Positions 16,916 through 28,785 of a stretch of DNA of 42,750 nt are shown one piece after another; position 1 is the first letter of the stretch; every line of letters begins with the position of its first letter. The translations under genes and the position numbers were made by a program. The DNA lies in NCBI RefSeq assembly GCF_029255125.1, contig NZ_JAPUVR010000111.1, positions 1-42,750 of the forward strand, given 5' to 3'. The notes below the pieces were generated by a model that was not told the origin of the DNA, ran no database searches, and saw nothing but the letters and a program-made list of their open reading frames with translations. The stretch comes from Accumulibacter sp. GTDB lineage: Bacteria > Pseudomonadota > Gammaproteobacteria > Burkholderiales > Rhodocyclaceae.

Positions 16916-18448
16916 ATGATGCGCTTCCAGCAAGCGACCTGGCGCCGCGCCTGCGCTTTCCTGCTCGGCCTTGCCGGGGTTCTCGCCTTTGCGCCTTGCG
17001 GCTGGTTCCCCCTCAACTGGCTGACGCTGGCCGGCCTTTTCGGCCTCCTGTGTGCGGAAGCCGAAGGCGAACGGCGAATGCGCAACGGCGCCTGGTTGAC
17101 CACGGCTTTTTCCTGCGGGCTGTTTCTCGCTGGCGTGTCGTGGGTGTTCGTCAGCCTGAGCGTCTTCGGCGGACTGCCGATGCCGCTTGCCGGACTGGCC
17201 ACGGTTCTCTTCTGCGCCGTGCTGGCGCTCGTTAGCGCGCCCGTCGGCGCGCTCTTCATCCGTCTGGCGCCGGACGGCCGGCTGCGCCGCGGTTTGCTTT
17301 TCGCCGGCCTGTGGACGCTTGCCGAGTGGACGCGTGGCTGGCTGCTCACCGGCTTCCCTTGGCTGGCTGCCGGCTATTCGCAGGTTCCGCCCAGCCCGCT
17401 GGCCGGCTACGCGCCGCTCGTCGGCGTGTTTGGCGTTTCGCTGGCGTCGGCCTTGGGCGCCGCGCTGATCTACGAGGTCGGCCGGCGCTGGCTGACCGTG
17501 GACCACTGCAGCACGCGCGCCGTGCTGCGCTGGTGCCCAGCGCTGCCGCTACTCGGCCTCGCCGCACTTTTCGGCGGTGGCGAGTACCTGAGCGCTGTAC
17601 GCTGGACGGAGCCGGTCGGCGACAAGCTTTCGGTTGCCCTGTTGCAGGGAAACGTCGCGCAGGAGATGAAGTGGCGACCGGAGCGCCTGGTCGAATCGCT
17701 GCAGACGTATTATCGCCTGGCCGAGGAGAACCCTGCCCGGCTGACCGTGATGCCCGAAACGGCGCTGCCGGCGTTTCTCGAACAGATTCCGCTGGCCTAT
17801 CTCGAGGCCTTGCGCGAACTGGCTTTACGCCAAAACGGCGACGTTTTGTTCGGTATCGCGGTCGCCGACGGGCGGCGCTATGCCAACTCGGCGCTCAGCC
17901 TGGGCACAGCCGGCGAACAACGCTACGACAAGGTCCACCTGGTTCCCTTCGGCGAGTTCGTCCCGCCGGGCTTCGCCTGGTTCATGGCGTTGGTCGACAT
18001 TCCGCTGGCCGACTTCACGCGTGGCGCGCGGCGACAGCCGCCCCTGCTGCTCGCCGGCCAACGTGTCGGGGTCAACATCTGCTACGAAGATGCTTTCGGT
18101 GAGGAGATCATTGACGCCTTGCCGACGGCGACGCTGTTGGTTAACCTGTCGAACGTCGCCTGGTTCGGCGATTCGCTGGCGCCGGCACAGCACTTGCAAA
18201 TCGCTCAAATGCGCGCGCTGGAGACCGGCCGCGTGATGCTGCGCGCGACGAACACCGGGATGACCGCCATCGTCAACCCGGACGGTCGGCTGCAGGCCGT
18301 CCTGCCGCCGTTCACGCGCGCCGCACTGGTCGGCGAAGTGCAGCCGTATGCCGGAGCAACTCCCTTTGTTCGTTGGGGAAACTGGCCGATCGTCGTGCTT
18401 GCCGCCGTGTTCGTCGCGCTTGCGGCAGGCCGCCGCCGGCTGCCCTAG
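16916..18448 (+). CDS. lnt: Apolipoprotein N-acyltransferase
   Basis: The 510-residue inner-membrane enzyme transfers the third acyl chain to the N-terminal cysteine of lipoproteins. Several transmembrane helices fill residues 10-220. The periplasmic nitrilase-like domain has the catalytic triad Glu281 (VMPETALPAF), Lys339 (YDKVHLVPFGEFVP) and Cys389 (VNICYEDAFGEE), close to the E. coli positions. A final helix lies at the C-terminus. The start MMRF at 16916 is the first in frame after corC with a fitting hydrophobic segment, and the ATG at 16919 is equivalent. The longer frame upstream overlaps corC. Confidence 0.96.
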   Translation: MMRFQQATWRRACAFLLGLAGVLAFAPCGWFPLNWLTLAGLFGLLCAEAEGERRMRNGAWLTTAFSCGLFLAGVSWVFVSLSVFGGLPMPLAGLATVLFCAVLALVSAPVGALFIRLAPDGRLRRGLLFAGLWTLAEWTRGWLLTGFPWLAAGYSQVPPSPLAGYAPLVGVFGVSLASALGAALIYEVGRRWLTVDHCSTRAVLRWCPALPLLGLAALFGGGEYLSAVRWTEPVGDKLSVALLQGNVAQEMKWRPERLVESLQTYYRLAEENPARLTVMPETALPAFLEQIPLAYLEALRELALRQNGDVLFGIAVADGRRYANSALSLGTAGEQRYDKVHLVPFGEFVPPGFAWFMALVDIPLADFTRGARRQPPLLLAGQRVGVNICYEDAFGEEIIDALPTATLLVNLSNVAWFGDSLAPAQHLQIAQMRALETGRVMLRATNTGMTAIVNPDGRLQAVLPPFTRAALVGEVQPYAGATPFVRWGNWPIVVLAAVFVALAAGRRRLP

Positions 18449-18517
18449 CACGCCGATGAACTTGCCGTTGGCGGCGAATGCCACCCGGGCTTGCCGGCAC
18501 ACTTTGCATCACCCGTC

Positions 18518-19246
18518 ATGGAGGATACTGCTTTGCCAACCGACTTGCTGTTTCGTGAAGATGCCTATCTGCAGCAGGCGACTGCGCGCGTCAGCGCGGT
18601 GCACCCGACGGGAATCGAGCTCGACCGGACGATCTTCTATCCCCTCGGCGGCGGACAGCTTGGCGACACCGGCTGGCTGTTGCGTGCCAATGGCGAACGT
18701 ATTGCCATCGCCGACACGCGCAAGGAGCACACGCGCGATGTCGTTCTGCATCTGCCGGCAGCCGGGCAGGCGATGCCCGAGCCGGGCGAAGTGCTCGGGC
18801 TGGAAATCGACTGGGCGCGCCGCTATCGTCTGATGCGCCTGCACACCGCCTTGCATGTCATGTCCTGCGTCGTCGTGGCGCCGGTGACCGGCGGCAACAT
18901 CGCGCCCGACAAGGCTCGCCTCGACTTCAAGATCGAGATGAGCCAGCTCGACGGGGTGCGCATCGAGAACGAGATGAACGCGCTGATCGCGCGTGGCGTC
19001 GCTATCGAGACGGTATGGATCAGTGACGAGGAACTGGCAGCCCGACCTGAACTCGTCAAGACGATGAGCGTACAACCGCCCAGCGGCTGCGGACAGGTTC
19101 GCCTGCTGCGCATCGCCGGCATCGACCTGCAACCCTGCGGCGGCACGCATGTGGCCAACACCGCCGAAATCGGCGCTATCCGGGTGGTCAGAATCCGCAA
19201 TGAGGGCAAGCAGAACAGGCGCGTCGAGATCGTCCTCGCCGACTGA
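18518..19246 (+). CDS. alaX: Alanyl-tRNA editing protein (AlaX type)
   Basis: The 242-residue product is a free-standing editing domain related to the AlaRS C-half. It shows YPLGGGQLGDTG, the zinc ligands His109 and His113 (RLHTALHVMS), and Cys207 and His211 (PCGGTHVANTAEIG). It clears Ser (or Gly) wrongly loaded on tRNA-Ala. The start is ambiguous. ATG 18518 has no ribosome site; the in-frame TTG 18533 has GGAGGA 7 bases upstream and gives MPTDLLFREDAYL, which fits relatives. The gene lies 70 bases after lnt and may belong to the same run. Confidence 0.9.
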   Translation: MEDTALPTDLLFREDAYLQQATARVSAVHPTGIELDRTIFYPLGGGQLGDTGWLLRANGERIAIADTRKEHTRDVVLHLPAAGQAMPEPGEVLGLEIDWARRYRLMRLHTALHVMSCVVVAPVTGGNIAPDKARLDFKIEMSQLDGVRIENEMNALIARGVAIETVWISDEELAARPELVKTMSVQPPSGCGQVRLLRIAGIDLQPCGGTHVANTAEIGAIRVVRIRNEGKQNRRVEIVLAD

Positions 19247-19248
19247 GC

Positions 19249-19285
19249 CAGCCGAGCAGCACTGGCGGCCGGCGCCAGTCGGCTG
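19249..19285. terminator. Hairpin between convergent alaX and cobT
   Basis: CAGCCG (19249-19254) pairs with CGGCTG (19280-19285), and ACTGGC (19261-19266) pairs with GCCAGT (19274-19279). This gives a two-part stem with a one-sided bulge. There is no T-run on either side. The location between two convergent gene ends suggests a shared 3'-end structure. Confidence 0.35.
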
Positions 19286-19306
19286 CGTTGCCTCGAGCGT
19301 GTCGAC

Positions 19307-20341
19307 TCACTGGCGCTCACTCACGCCAGCCGCGGCGAAACTCGCCATCTCGTTGAGGAAGGCCGCCGCGGCGCGGACCAGTGGCCAGGCTAGGGCGGCG
19401 CCGGTTCCCTCTCCCAGACGCAAACCGAGATCGAGCAGCGGTTCGGCGCGCAGCGCGCGCAGTTGCGCAAGATGACCTGGTTCCGCAGAGCGGTGGCAAA
19501 AAACGCAATAATCGACGATCGCCGGCGCAATGCGTGCGGCGACGAGCAAGGCGGCAGTCACGATGTAACCGTCGATCAAGAGAAGCATGCGCTGCCCGGC
19601 GGCGGCGAGCATGGCGCCGGTCAGCATCGCGATTTCCAGGCCGCCGAACTCGGCGAGGACGGTAGCCGGGTCGGCGGAAGATGACAAACCGGCGCGCCGC
19701 AGCGCGTGCGCCAGCAGATCACGTTTGCGCGCCAGCCCGGCATCGTCAAGTCCGGTCCCACGCCCGACACAATCGGCCAGCGGCGAGCCAGTGAGCAGAT
19801 GCGTGAGCAGCGCAGCTGAGGCAGTGTTGCCAATGCCCATTTCGCCGAAAGCGACAACCCGACAACCCGCCTCGGCCAGGCTGCGCACGATCGCCGCACC
19901 GCGCGCCAGCGCAGCGTCGCGCTGATCGACGCTCATCGCCGCTTCTTCGAGATAATTGCGCGTGCCAAAGGCGATCTTGGCGTCCAGCAGGTCCGGCCGT
20001 ACGCCGAAATCGTGTGCGACGCCAGCGTCGACGACCTGCAACTGGAGATCGTTGTGGCGCGCAAAGACGTTGATCGCGGCACCGCCGGCGAGGAAGTTCT
20101 CGACCATCTGCCAGGTGACTTCCTGCGGGTAGGCCGAAACTCCGGCGCGGGCAGCACCATGGTCGCCCGCGAAAACCAGCACGCAGGGTCGACCGAGTTG
20201 CGGTTGCAGGGTCTGCTGAACCTGGCCAATCTGGCGGGCGAGGCGCTCGAGTTCGCCGAGCGCGCCTAGCGGCTTGGTCTTGCCGTCGATCTTGGCCTGC
20301 AGATCGGGAAGTTCGGCGGTCGGCGGGATGAAGACGTGCAT
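19307..20341 (-). CDS. cobT: Nicotinate-nucleotide-dimethylbenzimidazole phosphoribosyltransferase
   Basis: The 344-residue product matches CobT. It has [18 protein letters not shown] near the N-terminus, [33 protein letters not shown] and the C-terminal [12 protein letters not shown] with the catalytic Glu. It activates 5,6-dimethylbenzimidazole for the lower ligand of cobalamin. ATG 20341 was chosen: AAGGA lies 9 bases upstream and a TATAAT box lies further upstream at 20377-20372. The longer frame to 20407 runs across that promoter. No other cobalamin genes are visible in the window and no cobalamin riboswitch was recognised. Confidence 0.96.
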   Translation of the reverse strand: MHVFIPPTAELPDLQAKIDGKTKPLGALGELERLARQIGQVQQTLQPQLGRPCVLVFAGDHGAARAGVSAYPQEVTWQMVENFLAGGAAINVFARHNDLQLQVVDAGVAHDFGVRPDLLDAKIAFGTRNYLEEAAMSVDQRDAALARGAAIVRSLAEAGCRVVAFGEMGIGNTASAALLTHLLTGSPLADCVGRGTGLDDAGLARKRDLLAHALRRAGLSSSADPATVLAEFGGLEIAMLTGAMLAAAGQRMLLLIDGYIVTAALLVAARIAPAIVDYCVFCHRSAEPGHLAQLRALRAEPLLDLGLRLGEGTGAALAWPLVRAAAAFLNEMASFAAAGVSERQ

Positions 20342-20371
20342 GTGGCGCTGTCCTTGGCTGGCGAGGCGTCG

Positions 20372-20377
20372 ATTATA
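20372..20377 (-). promoter_or_regulatory. -10 box of cobT
   Basis: A perfect TATAAT on the minus strand places transcription start about 25 bases before the cobT ATG. The -35 region is not clear. Confidence 0.45.
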
Positions 20378-20460
20378 CGCAGGCCTCGTCGCCTGCTGGC
20401 CACGCACCCGGCAAGGGTGCGGCGGGTCGGCGTCGCACGCGCCTTGCCAGCACCCGGGGT

Positions 20461-20481
20461 CGCGCCCGTAGAACGGGCGCG
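20461..20481. repeat. Perfect 8-bp hairpin in the cobT-usp intergenic region
   Basis: CGCGCCCG (20461-20468) and CGGGCGCG (20474-20481) form a perfect stem around the loop TAGAA. It lies upstream of both divergent genes, about 84 bases beyond the cobT -10 box and 79 bases before the usp ATG. It could be an operator or a leader structure. No T-run follows. Confidence 0.4.
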
Positions 20482-20559
20482 TCGAGTGTTCCCGCCGGGC
20501 CTGATCGGTGCTATGGTGCGGCCTGTCTGAGCACTTTGCGGAATGAGGAGTCGAGCGCG

Positions 20560-21024
20560 ATGTACAAACGAATCATGGTTGCGGTTGACGAGAGCTTCAT
20601 GACCAGCCAGGTCCTGAGCGATGCGGTTGCGCTGGCAAAGGCAACCGGCGCCCGGCTGGCGATCTGCCATGCGATCGACGAAACGATACTGTCGAATCGG
20701 GAAGTGGCCATGATGCTGCCGAACAGCGTTGGCAAGACGGAAGCGCGCTTGCGCATGGGCGCTCAGGGTTTTCTCGAGCGGCTTGCTGGCGAAGCCCGCG
20801 GGCAGGGCGTAGATGTAGAAACCAGGCTGATCGAGTCGGAAGAAAAACATGTTTCCGACATGCTGATCGCGGCGGCCGCTGAGTGGCAGGCGGACCTGCT
20901 CGTGGTCGGCACGCATGGCAGGCGCGGCATCGAGCGCTTTTTCGTCGGCAGCGTCGCCGAGCGTCTGGTGCGCAAAGGACAGACTTCGCTCCTTCTGGTG
21001 CGCGGCGAGGACCCGGACGAGTAG
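20560..21024 (+). CDS. Universal stress protein (UspA family)
   Basis: The 154-residue single-domain product starts [15 protein letters not shown] and ends with the ATP-binding pattern [21 protein letters not shown] (as GTHGRRG then [11 protein letters not shown]) and TSLLLVRG. These are diagnostic for nucleotide-binding Usp proteins. Such proteins aid survival under starvation or respiratory stress; their exact role varies. ATG 20560 has GAGGAG 9 bases upstream. It stands alone, divergent from cobT. Confidence 0.93.
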   Translation: MYKRIMVAVDESFMTSQVLSDAVALAKATGARLAICHAIDETILSNREVAMMLPNSVGKTEARLRMGAQGFLERLAGEARGQGVDVETRLIESEEKHVSDMLIAAAAEWQADLLVVGTHGRRGIERFFVGSVAERLVRKGQTSLLLVRGEDPDE

Positions 21025-21118
21025 GCGGGGCGCCAGGCGCTGGCGCGAGGCGCTGCGGCGCACCACCGCTGGCCGGTCAGCTCCCCACTTTGCTCGCTGG
21101 CCATCACCTGCACTTGCC

Positions 21119-21694
21119 GTGAAGACCCCGTACGCGGCCGCGGCTGAGCATTCGCGCCGAGCAGCGGCGGCGCGTCTGTTCCTTGCCCTCTGGCCGAATG
21201 ACGACGAGCGCGCGGCACTCGCCAGGTTCTGCGCCGACGCGGAGTGGCCGCCAGGGTGCTCGCCGGTACGCAGCGAACGGCTGCATCTGACCTTGCACTT
21301 CATCGGCGCGCTCGAACGCAGTCGTCTGAGCGAAGTGAGCGCCGGTTTGGAGCTCGTTTTCAGCCCCTTCCGCATCGGCTTTTCACCTGCCGAGCTCTGG
21401 CCACGCGGCCTGCTCGTATTACCGGCGAAGGCGTTGCCGGCGGAGCTGGTGCGCCTGCACACGCTGCTTGCTGACGCCTTATACCGTCTTCGCCTGCCGG
21501 TCGAGAAGCGGCGCTTTCGTCCGCACGTCACGCTTGCCCGGCGCGCACCGGCAGTCATGCTGGCGAAGGAAGCGGCCCCGATGGACTGGCAGATCAACGA
21601 CTACGCGCTGGTCGAGTCGCTGCTGGGCAGCGCGGGCGGCTACCGGATCGTCTGCCGTTACGCGGCGCGCCTGGCTGCGACCGGCGACGGCTGA
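21119..21694 (+). CDS. thpR: RNA 2',3'-cyclic phosphodiesterase (2'-5' RNA ligase family)
   Basis: The product of about 191 residues has the two HxTx motifs of the 2H phosphoesterase family, HLTLHF and HVTLAR, at the usual spacing. RLFLALWPNDDERAAL opens the fold. Members hydrolyse 2',3'-cyclic phosphates on RNA ends or ligate 2'-5' links in vitro. No ATG is available at the N-terminus. GTG 21119, reading VKTPYAAAAEHSRRA, is the most likely start and gives the normal family length. It follows the usp gene by 94 bases. Confidence 0.88.
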   Translation: MKTPYAAAAEHSRRAAAARLFLALWPNDDERAALARFCADAEWPPGCSPVRSERLHLTLHFIGALERSRLSEVSAGLELVFSPFRIGFSPAELWPRGLLVLPAKALPAELVRLHTLLADALYRLRLPVEKRRFRPHVTLARRAPAVMLAKEAAPMDWQINDYALVESLLGSAGGYRIVCRYAARLAATGDG

Positions 21695-21706
21695 GTGCTC
21701 AGGGCC

Positions 21707-21724
21707 GACCACCGGCCGGTGGTC
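21707..21724. terminator. Palindrome between convergent thpR and amidase genes
   Basis: GACCACCGGCCGGTGGTC is a perfect 18-base palindrome (7-bp arms around GGCC) between two convergent stop codons. A smaller palindrome, CTGAGTGCTCAG, lies just before it at 21691-21702 over the thpR stop. No T-run follows on either strand. It is a likely shared 3'-end hairpin. Confidence 0.4.
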
Positions 21725-21742
21725 AGCGCGCGCAAGCCACGC

Positions 21743-22516
21743 TCATCGGGCGTACAAGCACGCGGCGATTCCGGTTGCGATGCCATCGGCCATACGTGCC
21801 TGCTGCTCGGGATCACGCAGGCGCAGTTCCTCGGCGCGGTGCTTGATCACTCCGGCCTCGAAAAGCAGCGCCGGCAGCGTGCTGCGATAGAGAACGACAA
21901 GGTTGTCGTAATAGTGGACCGCGTTGGTTTCGTCGGCTGCCGGCCGGGCCGGTCCGGCGAGTGGCCGGGCATGATGGGTCGCCGGCGCAAAGCCCATGCG
22001 GCGCAGGCGCGCGCCGATCGCTGAGGCGCAGCGTTGACTCAAAGCCAGACCGGAATTGCGGCGTGAGACGAAGAGGGCAAAGCCGCTGTGCAGGTCGCTG
22101 TAGGTGTGCGTCGCGCCATGCCAGTCCCATTGCTGCAGCAGATCGGCATGCACCGAATCGTGGTGGATCGAGATCAGCAGATCGGCTCCGGTCGCCTCTT
22201 CGGCGCGCGCCGCGAGACTGGCGATGCGGCCGTCGAAGTTGATCGGCCGCGTGAGCAGGCCGCGTGCCTGCAACTCCTCGACCAGACGCGCGGCGAGAAC
22301 CCGATTGAAGTCGAACTCGGCGCGTCCGCGCGCGCTCGTCGCACCGGGTTCGCTCAGCGTATGGCCGACGTCGACCGCAACTTCGGGTGTAGCCAGGCCG
22401 CCGCCAGCGCCGAAAGCGCCCGCCGCAGCCAGCAGGCTGGCCAGGCGGCGGCGCGCTGCAGTCAGAAATCCTTGGCCGCCTGCCAAAGAATGAAGCCCTC
22501 GCGCTGGCGTGTCCAT
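21743..22516 (-). CDS. N-acetylmuramoyl-L-alanine amidase (Amidase_3 family)
   Basis: The 257-residue product has the zinc motifs of Amidase_3 enzymes: DVGHT near residue 49, Glu in AEFDFN, His in ISIHHDS and the catalytic Glu in LFEAGVIKHRAEE. These amidases cleave the bond between muramic acid and the peptide stem during cell separation. A hydrophobic, alanine-rich stretch (RRRLASLLAAAGAFGAGG) looks like a signal peptide or Tat-like signal, which fits periplasmic action. The ATG at 22516 overlaps the DUF1840 gene by 55 bases. A shorter TTG start near 22485 is possible and would reduce the overlap. There is no AMIN domain. Confidence 0.88.
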   Translation of the reverse strand: MDTPARGLHSLAGGQGFLTAARRRLASLLAAAGAFGAGGGLATPEVAVDVGHTLSEPGATSARGRAEFDFNRVLAARLVEELQARGLLTRPINFDGRIASLAARAEEATGADLLISIHHDSVHADLLQQWDWHGATHTYSDLHSGFALFVSRRNSGLALSQRCASAIGARLRRMGFAPATHHARPLAGPARPAADETNAVHYYDNLVVLYRSTLPALLFEAGVIKHRAEELRLRDPEQQARMADGIATGIAACLYAR

Positions 22517-22800
22517 TCGAGCAGTTCGATCAACGGGTGAGCGCGCTGCGCCAGGCCGACATGCTGGCCTTCGCCGGCGTCGTCGTCATCCGCCGGGGCA
22601 CTGGCGGCCGCCTCTGCCGCCGGCGGAGCGGCGGCTTCGCGCACCGCCTGGCGCAGGCGATGGATGGCCTCGGGCAACTGCTCAGTGGTAATCACGCCGC
22701 GCGCTGAGCACTCCTTGCCGATGATTTCGAGGAGTTGGCGGGCGATCGGGGCAAACATCATGATTTCCCCCGACGTGCTCGAAGTGAAGGTGACCAGCAT
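22462..22800 (-). CDS. DUF1840 family protein
   Basis: The 112-residue product begins MLVTFTSSTSGEIMMFAPIA, the typical opening of DUF1840 proteins found in beta- and gammaproteobacteria. An Ala/Pro-rich and Asp-rich linker in the middle leads to LIELLEWTRQREGFILWQA at the end, also typical. The function is unknown. The start at 22800 was chosen from the family N-terminus; a longer frame reaches 22917. The gene is divergent from oxyR and overlaps the downstream amidase gene, so the two are probably translated from one transcript. Confidence 0.82.
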   Translation of the reverse strand: MLVTFTSSTSGEIMMFAPIARQLLEIIGKECSARGVITTEQLPEAIHRLRQAVREAAAPPAAEAAASAPADDDDAGEGQHVGLAQRAHPLIELLEWTRQREGFILWQAAKDF

Positions 22801-22942
22801 GGCAGACGCCTCACGGACTTGGTGGCAGGACTTCCATTGTCTTCCTTGCGACGACGCGCGGCAAGCATCGCCGGTGCAAGCGCTACCGTTTGCCGGCAAT
22901 GAGCCGTACACTGTCACCTTTGGCTTCAGCGAATGGTCGGCG

Positions 22943-23854
22943 ATGACCCTTACCGAGTTGCGCTATATCGTCGCGCTGGCGCACGAGAGGCATTTCGGGC
23001 GCGCGGCCGAGCGTTGTCATGTCACACAGCCGACGCTCTCGGTGGCGCTGAAGAAGGTCGAGCAGCGCGACGGCGTGGTTCTGTTCGAACGTTCGTCGGC
23101 CGATGTGCGCCTGACCGCCATCGGCGAACGGATCGCCGAGCAGGCGCTGCGCGTGCTCGAAGAAGCCGAACGGCTGAAGGAGATCGTCGTCCAGGGCAAG
23201 GACCCGTTACAGGGCCCGCTGCGCCTCGGAGTGATCTATACGATCGCGCCCTATCTGCTACCCCGCCTGATTCCCGCCGTGAACCGGCGCGCGCCGCAAA
23301 TGCCCTTGTACCTGCAGGAAAACTTTACGGTCAATCTGGCAACACAGTTGCGCCGCGGCGACCTCGACGTGATCATCGTCGCGCTGCCTTTTGCCGAAGC
23401 CGGGGTCGTTTCGCGCGTCGTCTACGAGGAGCCGTTTTGCGTTCTGCTGCCCGGCGGGCATCCGCTGACCAGCGAGAGCAGGATTGATCCGGCAGCGGTC
23501 GAGGGCGACAAGCTTCTTCTGCTCGGTCGCGGCAACTGCTTTCGCGAACAAGTCGTGCAGGCGTGCCCGCAACTGACGCAAGCGGGCGGGACCGAGGGTG
23601 CGCTGGAAGGAAGTTCGCTCGAAACGGTGCGCTACATGGTGGCGAGCGGCGCCGGGATCTCGGTCGTTCCGGCATCGGCCGCCGCCTCGTGGCCGCACGA
23701 CGATCCGCTGCTGCATTATCGGGCGTTCACCGACCCGGCACCGGCGCGCCGAGTGGTCATCGCCTGGCGCGCCAGCTTTCCCCGCCCGCAGGCGATCGAT
23801 GTCCTGCGCCGGGCGATCGTCGATTCGCCACCCCCCGGAGTGTCGATCGTCTGA
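22943..23854 (+). CDS. oxyR: Hydrogen peroxide-sensing LysR regulator OxyR
   Basis: The 303-residue product is a LysR-type regulator: an N-terminal helix-turn-helix (MTLTELRYIVALAHERHFGR, then CHVTQPTLSVALKKVE) followed by the effector domain. The two redox cysteines are present at Cys199 and Cys208 in GRGNCFREQVVQACPQL, exactly the E. coli OxyR numbering. This makes peroxide sensing by disulfide formation very likely. OxyR proteins activate catalase and peroxidase genes; none are in the window. The start at 22943 gives the standard LysR N-terminus. The longer frame overlaps the divergent DUF1840 gene. Confidence 0.95.
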   Translation: MTLTELRYIVALAHERHFGRAAERCHVTQPTLSVALKKVEQRDGVVLFERSSADVRLTAIGERIAEQALRVLEEAERLKEIVVQGKDPLQGPLRLGVIYTIAPYLLPRLIPAVNRRAPQMPLYLQENFTVNLATQLRRGDLDVIIVALPFAEAGVVSRVVYEEPFCVLLPGGHPLTSESRIDPAAVEGDKLLLLGRGNCFREQVVQACPQLTQAGGTEGALEGSSLETVRYMVASGAGISVVPASAAASWPHDDPLLHYRAFTDPAPARRVVIAWRASFPRPQAIDVLRRAIVDSPPPGVSIV

Positions 23855-23887
23855 GCCCGACCAGACTCCTGGCGGCTCGCCGGCCGC

Positions 23888-26416
<2,529 letters not shown>

Positions 26417-26491
26417 GGGAAGGATTTCATCAGCCGGGCAACGTAAGGTTTCAGGATGGGCGTAAAAGGCGATGACCGCGTGCCGCCGCGG

Positions 26492-27580
26492 TCAGCCTGG
26501 TGGAAGCTGCTGGTAGTGGCCGCCGGGCAGCGTGGCGACGCGACCATCCAGCTCCAGGTGCAGGAGCATCACCGAAACAACGTCCGCCGTCAAGCCGCTG
26601 CGGCTGGCCAGGTCGTCCAGCGTACAAGGCTCGAAGCTCATTGCCTGCAGCAGGGCGTCGGCCGATGCCGGCGCTCGCACGCCGTCCGGCGGCATCGCCG
26701 GACTGCCCGTCCAGCCAATCTCGTCGAGTACGTCCTGCACCGTCTCGACGAGTTTGGCGCCCTGCTTGATCAGCTTGTGGCAGCCGCGCGACTGCGGCGA
26801 GTGAATCGACCCGGGGATCGCGAAGACTTCGCGTCCCTGCTCGGCGGCGAGTCGAGCGGTGATCAGCGAGCCGCTTTCGGTAGTCGCCTCGACTACCAGT
26901 ACGCCGCGCGAGAAGCCGGAGATCAGCCGGTTGCGGCGGGGAAAATTGGCCGCGGCGGGCGGCGTACCGAGGGGAAATTCGGAGACCAGCGTTCCGCCCT
27001 CGGCAATCGCCAGGGCCAGTTGCTGGTTGCGCGCCGGATAGACGCGGTCGATGCCGGTGCCAATGAAAGCAACCGTACTGCCGGCAGACGGCAGGGCGCC
27101 GCGATGGGCGGCCGCGTCGATGCCGAGCGCGAGGCCACTGGTGATGGTCAGGCCGGCAGCCGCGAGCGCGGCGGCGAAGCGCTCGGCATTGGCGGCGCCT
27201 TGCGGCGTTGGATTGCGACTGCCCACAATGGCCAGCGCCGGGCGATTCAGCAGATCGACGCGTCCGCGTACGTAGAGCACGGTCGGCGGGTCGGCAACCT
27301 GCAGCAAGCTTTGCGGATAGTCGGCGTCGGCCAGGCAGAGCAGGCGGTTTTCCGCCTTTTCGCACCAGGCGAGCGCCTGAGCAAGCGCAGCGCGGTTGTC
27401 GGTGTTGAGGAGGAGATCGGCCCGCTTCTCGCCGATCACCGCCACGAGGGCGCTCCGACTCGCCTTGAAGGCGGCGTCAGGCAAACCAAAGGCGGCCAAC
27501 AGCTTGCGCTGCGTTTCGCCGCCAAGGCCCGGAATCAGCGTCAGTCGCAGCCAATCGGTCGGCGACTCGGCAAGACTCAT
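26492..27580 (-). CDS. dprA: DNA-processing protein DprA
   Basis: The 362-residue product has a short N-terminal helical SAM-like region and the Rossmann-like core with the family signature ALAIVGSRNPTPQG at 115-128 and TSGLALGIDAAAHRGAL. SEFPLGTPPAAANFPRRNR is also diagnostic. A C-terminal winged helix (about 300-362) completes the long form. DprA loads RecA on incoming single-stranded DNA during natural transformation. It begins 2 bases after the lysM gene ends, so they form an operon. Confidence 0.96.
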   Translation of the reverse strand: MSLAESPTDWLRLTLIPGLGGETQRKLLAAFGLPDAAFKASRSALVAVIGEKRADLLLNTDNRAALAQALAWCEKAENRLLCLADADYPQSLLQVADPPTVLYVRGRVDLLNRPALAIVGSRNPTPQGAANAERFAAALAAAGLTITSGLALGIDAAAHRGALPSAGSTVAFIGTGIDRVYPARNQQLALAIAEGGTLVSEFPLGTPPAAANFPRRNRLISGFSRGVLVVEATTESGSLITARLAAEQGREVFAIPGSIHSPQSRGCHKLIKQGAKLVETVQDVLDEIGWTGSPAMPPDGVRAPASADALLQAMSFEPCTLDDLASRSGLTADVVSVMLLHLELDGRVATLPGGHYQQLPPG

Positions 27581-27582
27581 GG

Positions 27583-28599
27583 TCAGGGCGTGCGCGCGAA
27601 GTCGTTCACGTCGATGGTGTTTTCGGCCTGGACAACCAGGGCATACGACAGGCGATCGAAGGTGCGAAAAACGAACAGGAGGCCGACACGCTGATCGGGA
27701 ATGGTGACCAGCGTCTGGCGATCGTTCTCGTCGCGCTGCGTCACGGCGCGATTGCGCTCGGCCGCGAGAACGTGGCCGACTTCAATCCCATCGACCGCGC
27801 CGCGATTGAGCGCAACGATCGAGCCCCGACCCGCCGTGTCTACGCCACCGTACACCGAGACGACGCGCGCATCGACAAGAAAATCGGGTTTGTGCGGCGC
27901 GTAGGCGATGACCGGCTGCCGGCGCGCCGGCAACAGGCGGTCGCCGCGACCGATTTCCTGCTTGGCGGTAAGCACCTCGAAGGTGGCCGGCGCGCCGGGG
28001 CGAAGCTGTTCCGCGGTGCCGAGATGAAATGCTTCGTAGCCGATGATCGCTGTGCTGTCCGGATCGTAGAGCGGCCGATCCTTGCGGAAGATGTTCCACT
28101 CGCGCTGCTTGGGGTCGGCCTGGTCGACGTAAGCCAGATCACCGTTGCTCAGATGCACCCTGTCTTCGGGTGTCGCCACAATCAACGCAGCCTTGTCCAG
28201 GCTGCTCGTGTCGAAGAGCAGCGCATCGGTCAGGAACGGCCGGATGACGTTTGGCGGAATCGACGGGATGGCTTCCTGAGTCGGTTCGGCATGGATTTGC
28301 GGGCGGAGCTTGCTGCCTTGCAGGCGCAAACGCGGGTTGCCTCGGGCGTCGCGCTCGAGGACGATGAGGTCACCCGGATAGATGCGGTGCGGATTGCTCA
28401 CCTGCTCGCGGTTCATGCGCCAAATCTCCGGCCAGCGCCAGGGCTCGCGCAGGAAGGTGGCAGAGATTCCCCACAGCGTATCGCCGGGAACGACGACATG
28501 GCGGTTCGGCGCACCCTCGGCCAATTGGAGTTCCTGACCGGCGGCGGCGCAGAGGGCGCTGGCCAGCGCAAAAAGCAAGGCGGATAGAATGCGGATCAT
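27583..28599 (-). CDS. Secreted LysM-domain protein
   Basis: The 338-residue product has a signal peptide ([20 protein letters not shown]) and one LysM domain at about 33-82, reading [17 protein letters not shown] and ending [15 protein letters not shown]. LysM binds peptidoglycan. The remaining 250 residues have no domain I can name but are conserved in position: such a gene is commonly found divergent from def in betaproteobacteria. It probably acts at the cell wall in the periplasm. It is directly upstream of dprA, with 2 bases between them. Confidence 0.88.
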   Translation of the reverse strand: MIRILSALLFALASALCAAAGQELQLAEGAPNRHVVVPGDTLWGISATFLREPWRWPEIWRMNREQVSNPHRIYPGDLIVLERDARGNPRLRLQGSKLRPQIHAEPTQEAIPSIPPNVIRPFLTDALLFDTSSLDKAALIVATPEDRVHLSNGDLAYVDQADPKQREWNIFRKDRPLYDPDSTAIIGYEAFHLGTAEQLRPGAPATFEVLTAKQEIGRGDRLLPARRQPVIAYAPHKPDFLVDARVVSVYGGVDTAGRGSIVALNRGAVDGIEVGHVLAAERNRAVTQRDENDRQTLVTIPDQRVGLLFVFRTFDRLSYALVVQAENTIDVNDFARTP

Positions 28600-28785
28600 C
28601 GTGTTATCCTCGTACGAGCGGTCGTCACGCCAGGTTTGGAACTCCCGGCGAGCGGTCTTGTCCCAGAGCGGCGTCAGCCTGCTTGCCGGCCCGCGCCAAG
28701 CGGTTCGCGGTTCCCGGCACGCCGGTCAGCTCAAGGTATGGCTCTGGATTCTGCACGCAGTTATTTTTTCGAGCAAGCTCTTTTT

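Noticed and set aside
20342-20559. Cobalamin riboswitch upstream of cobT
   Set aside because: No B12-box-like sequence was recognised and the -10 box leaves only about 25 leader bases.
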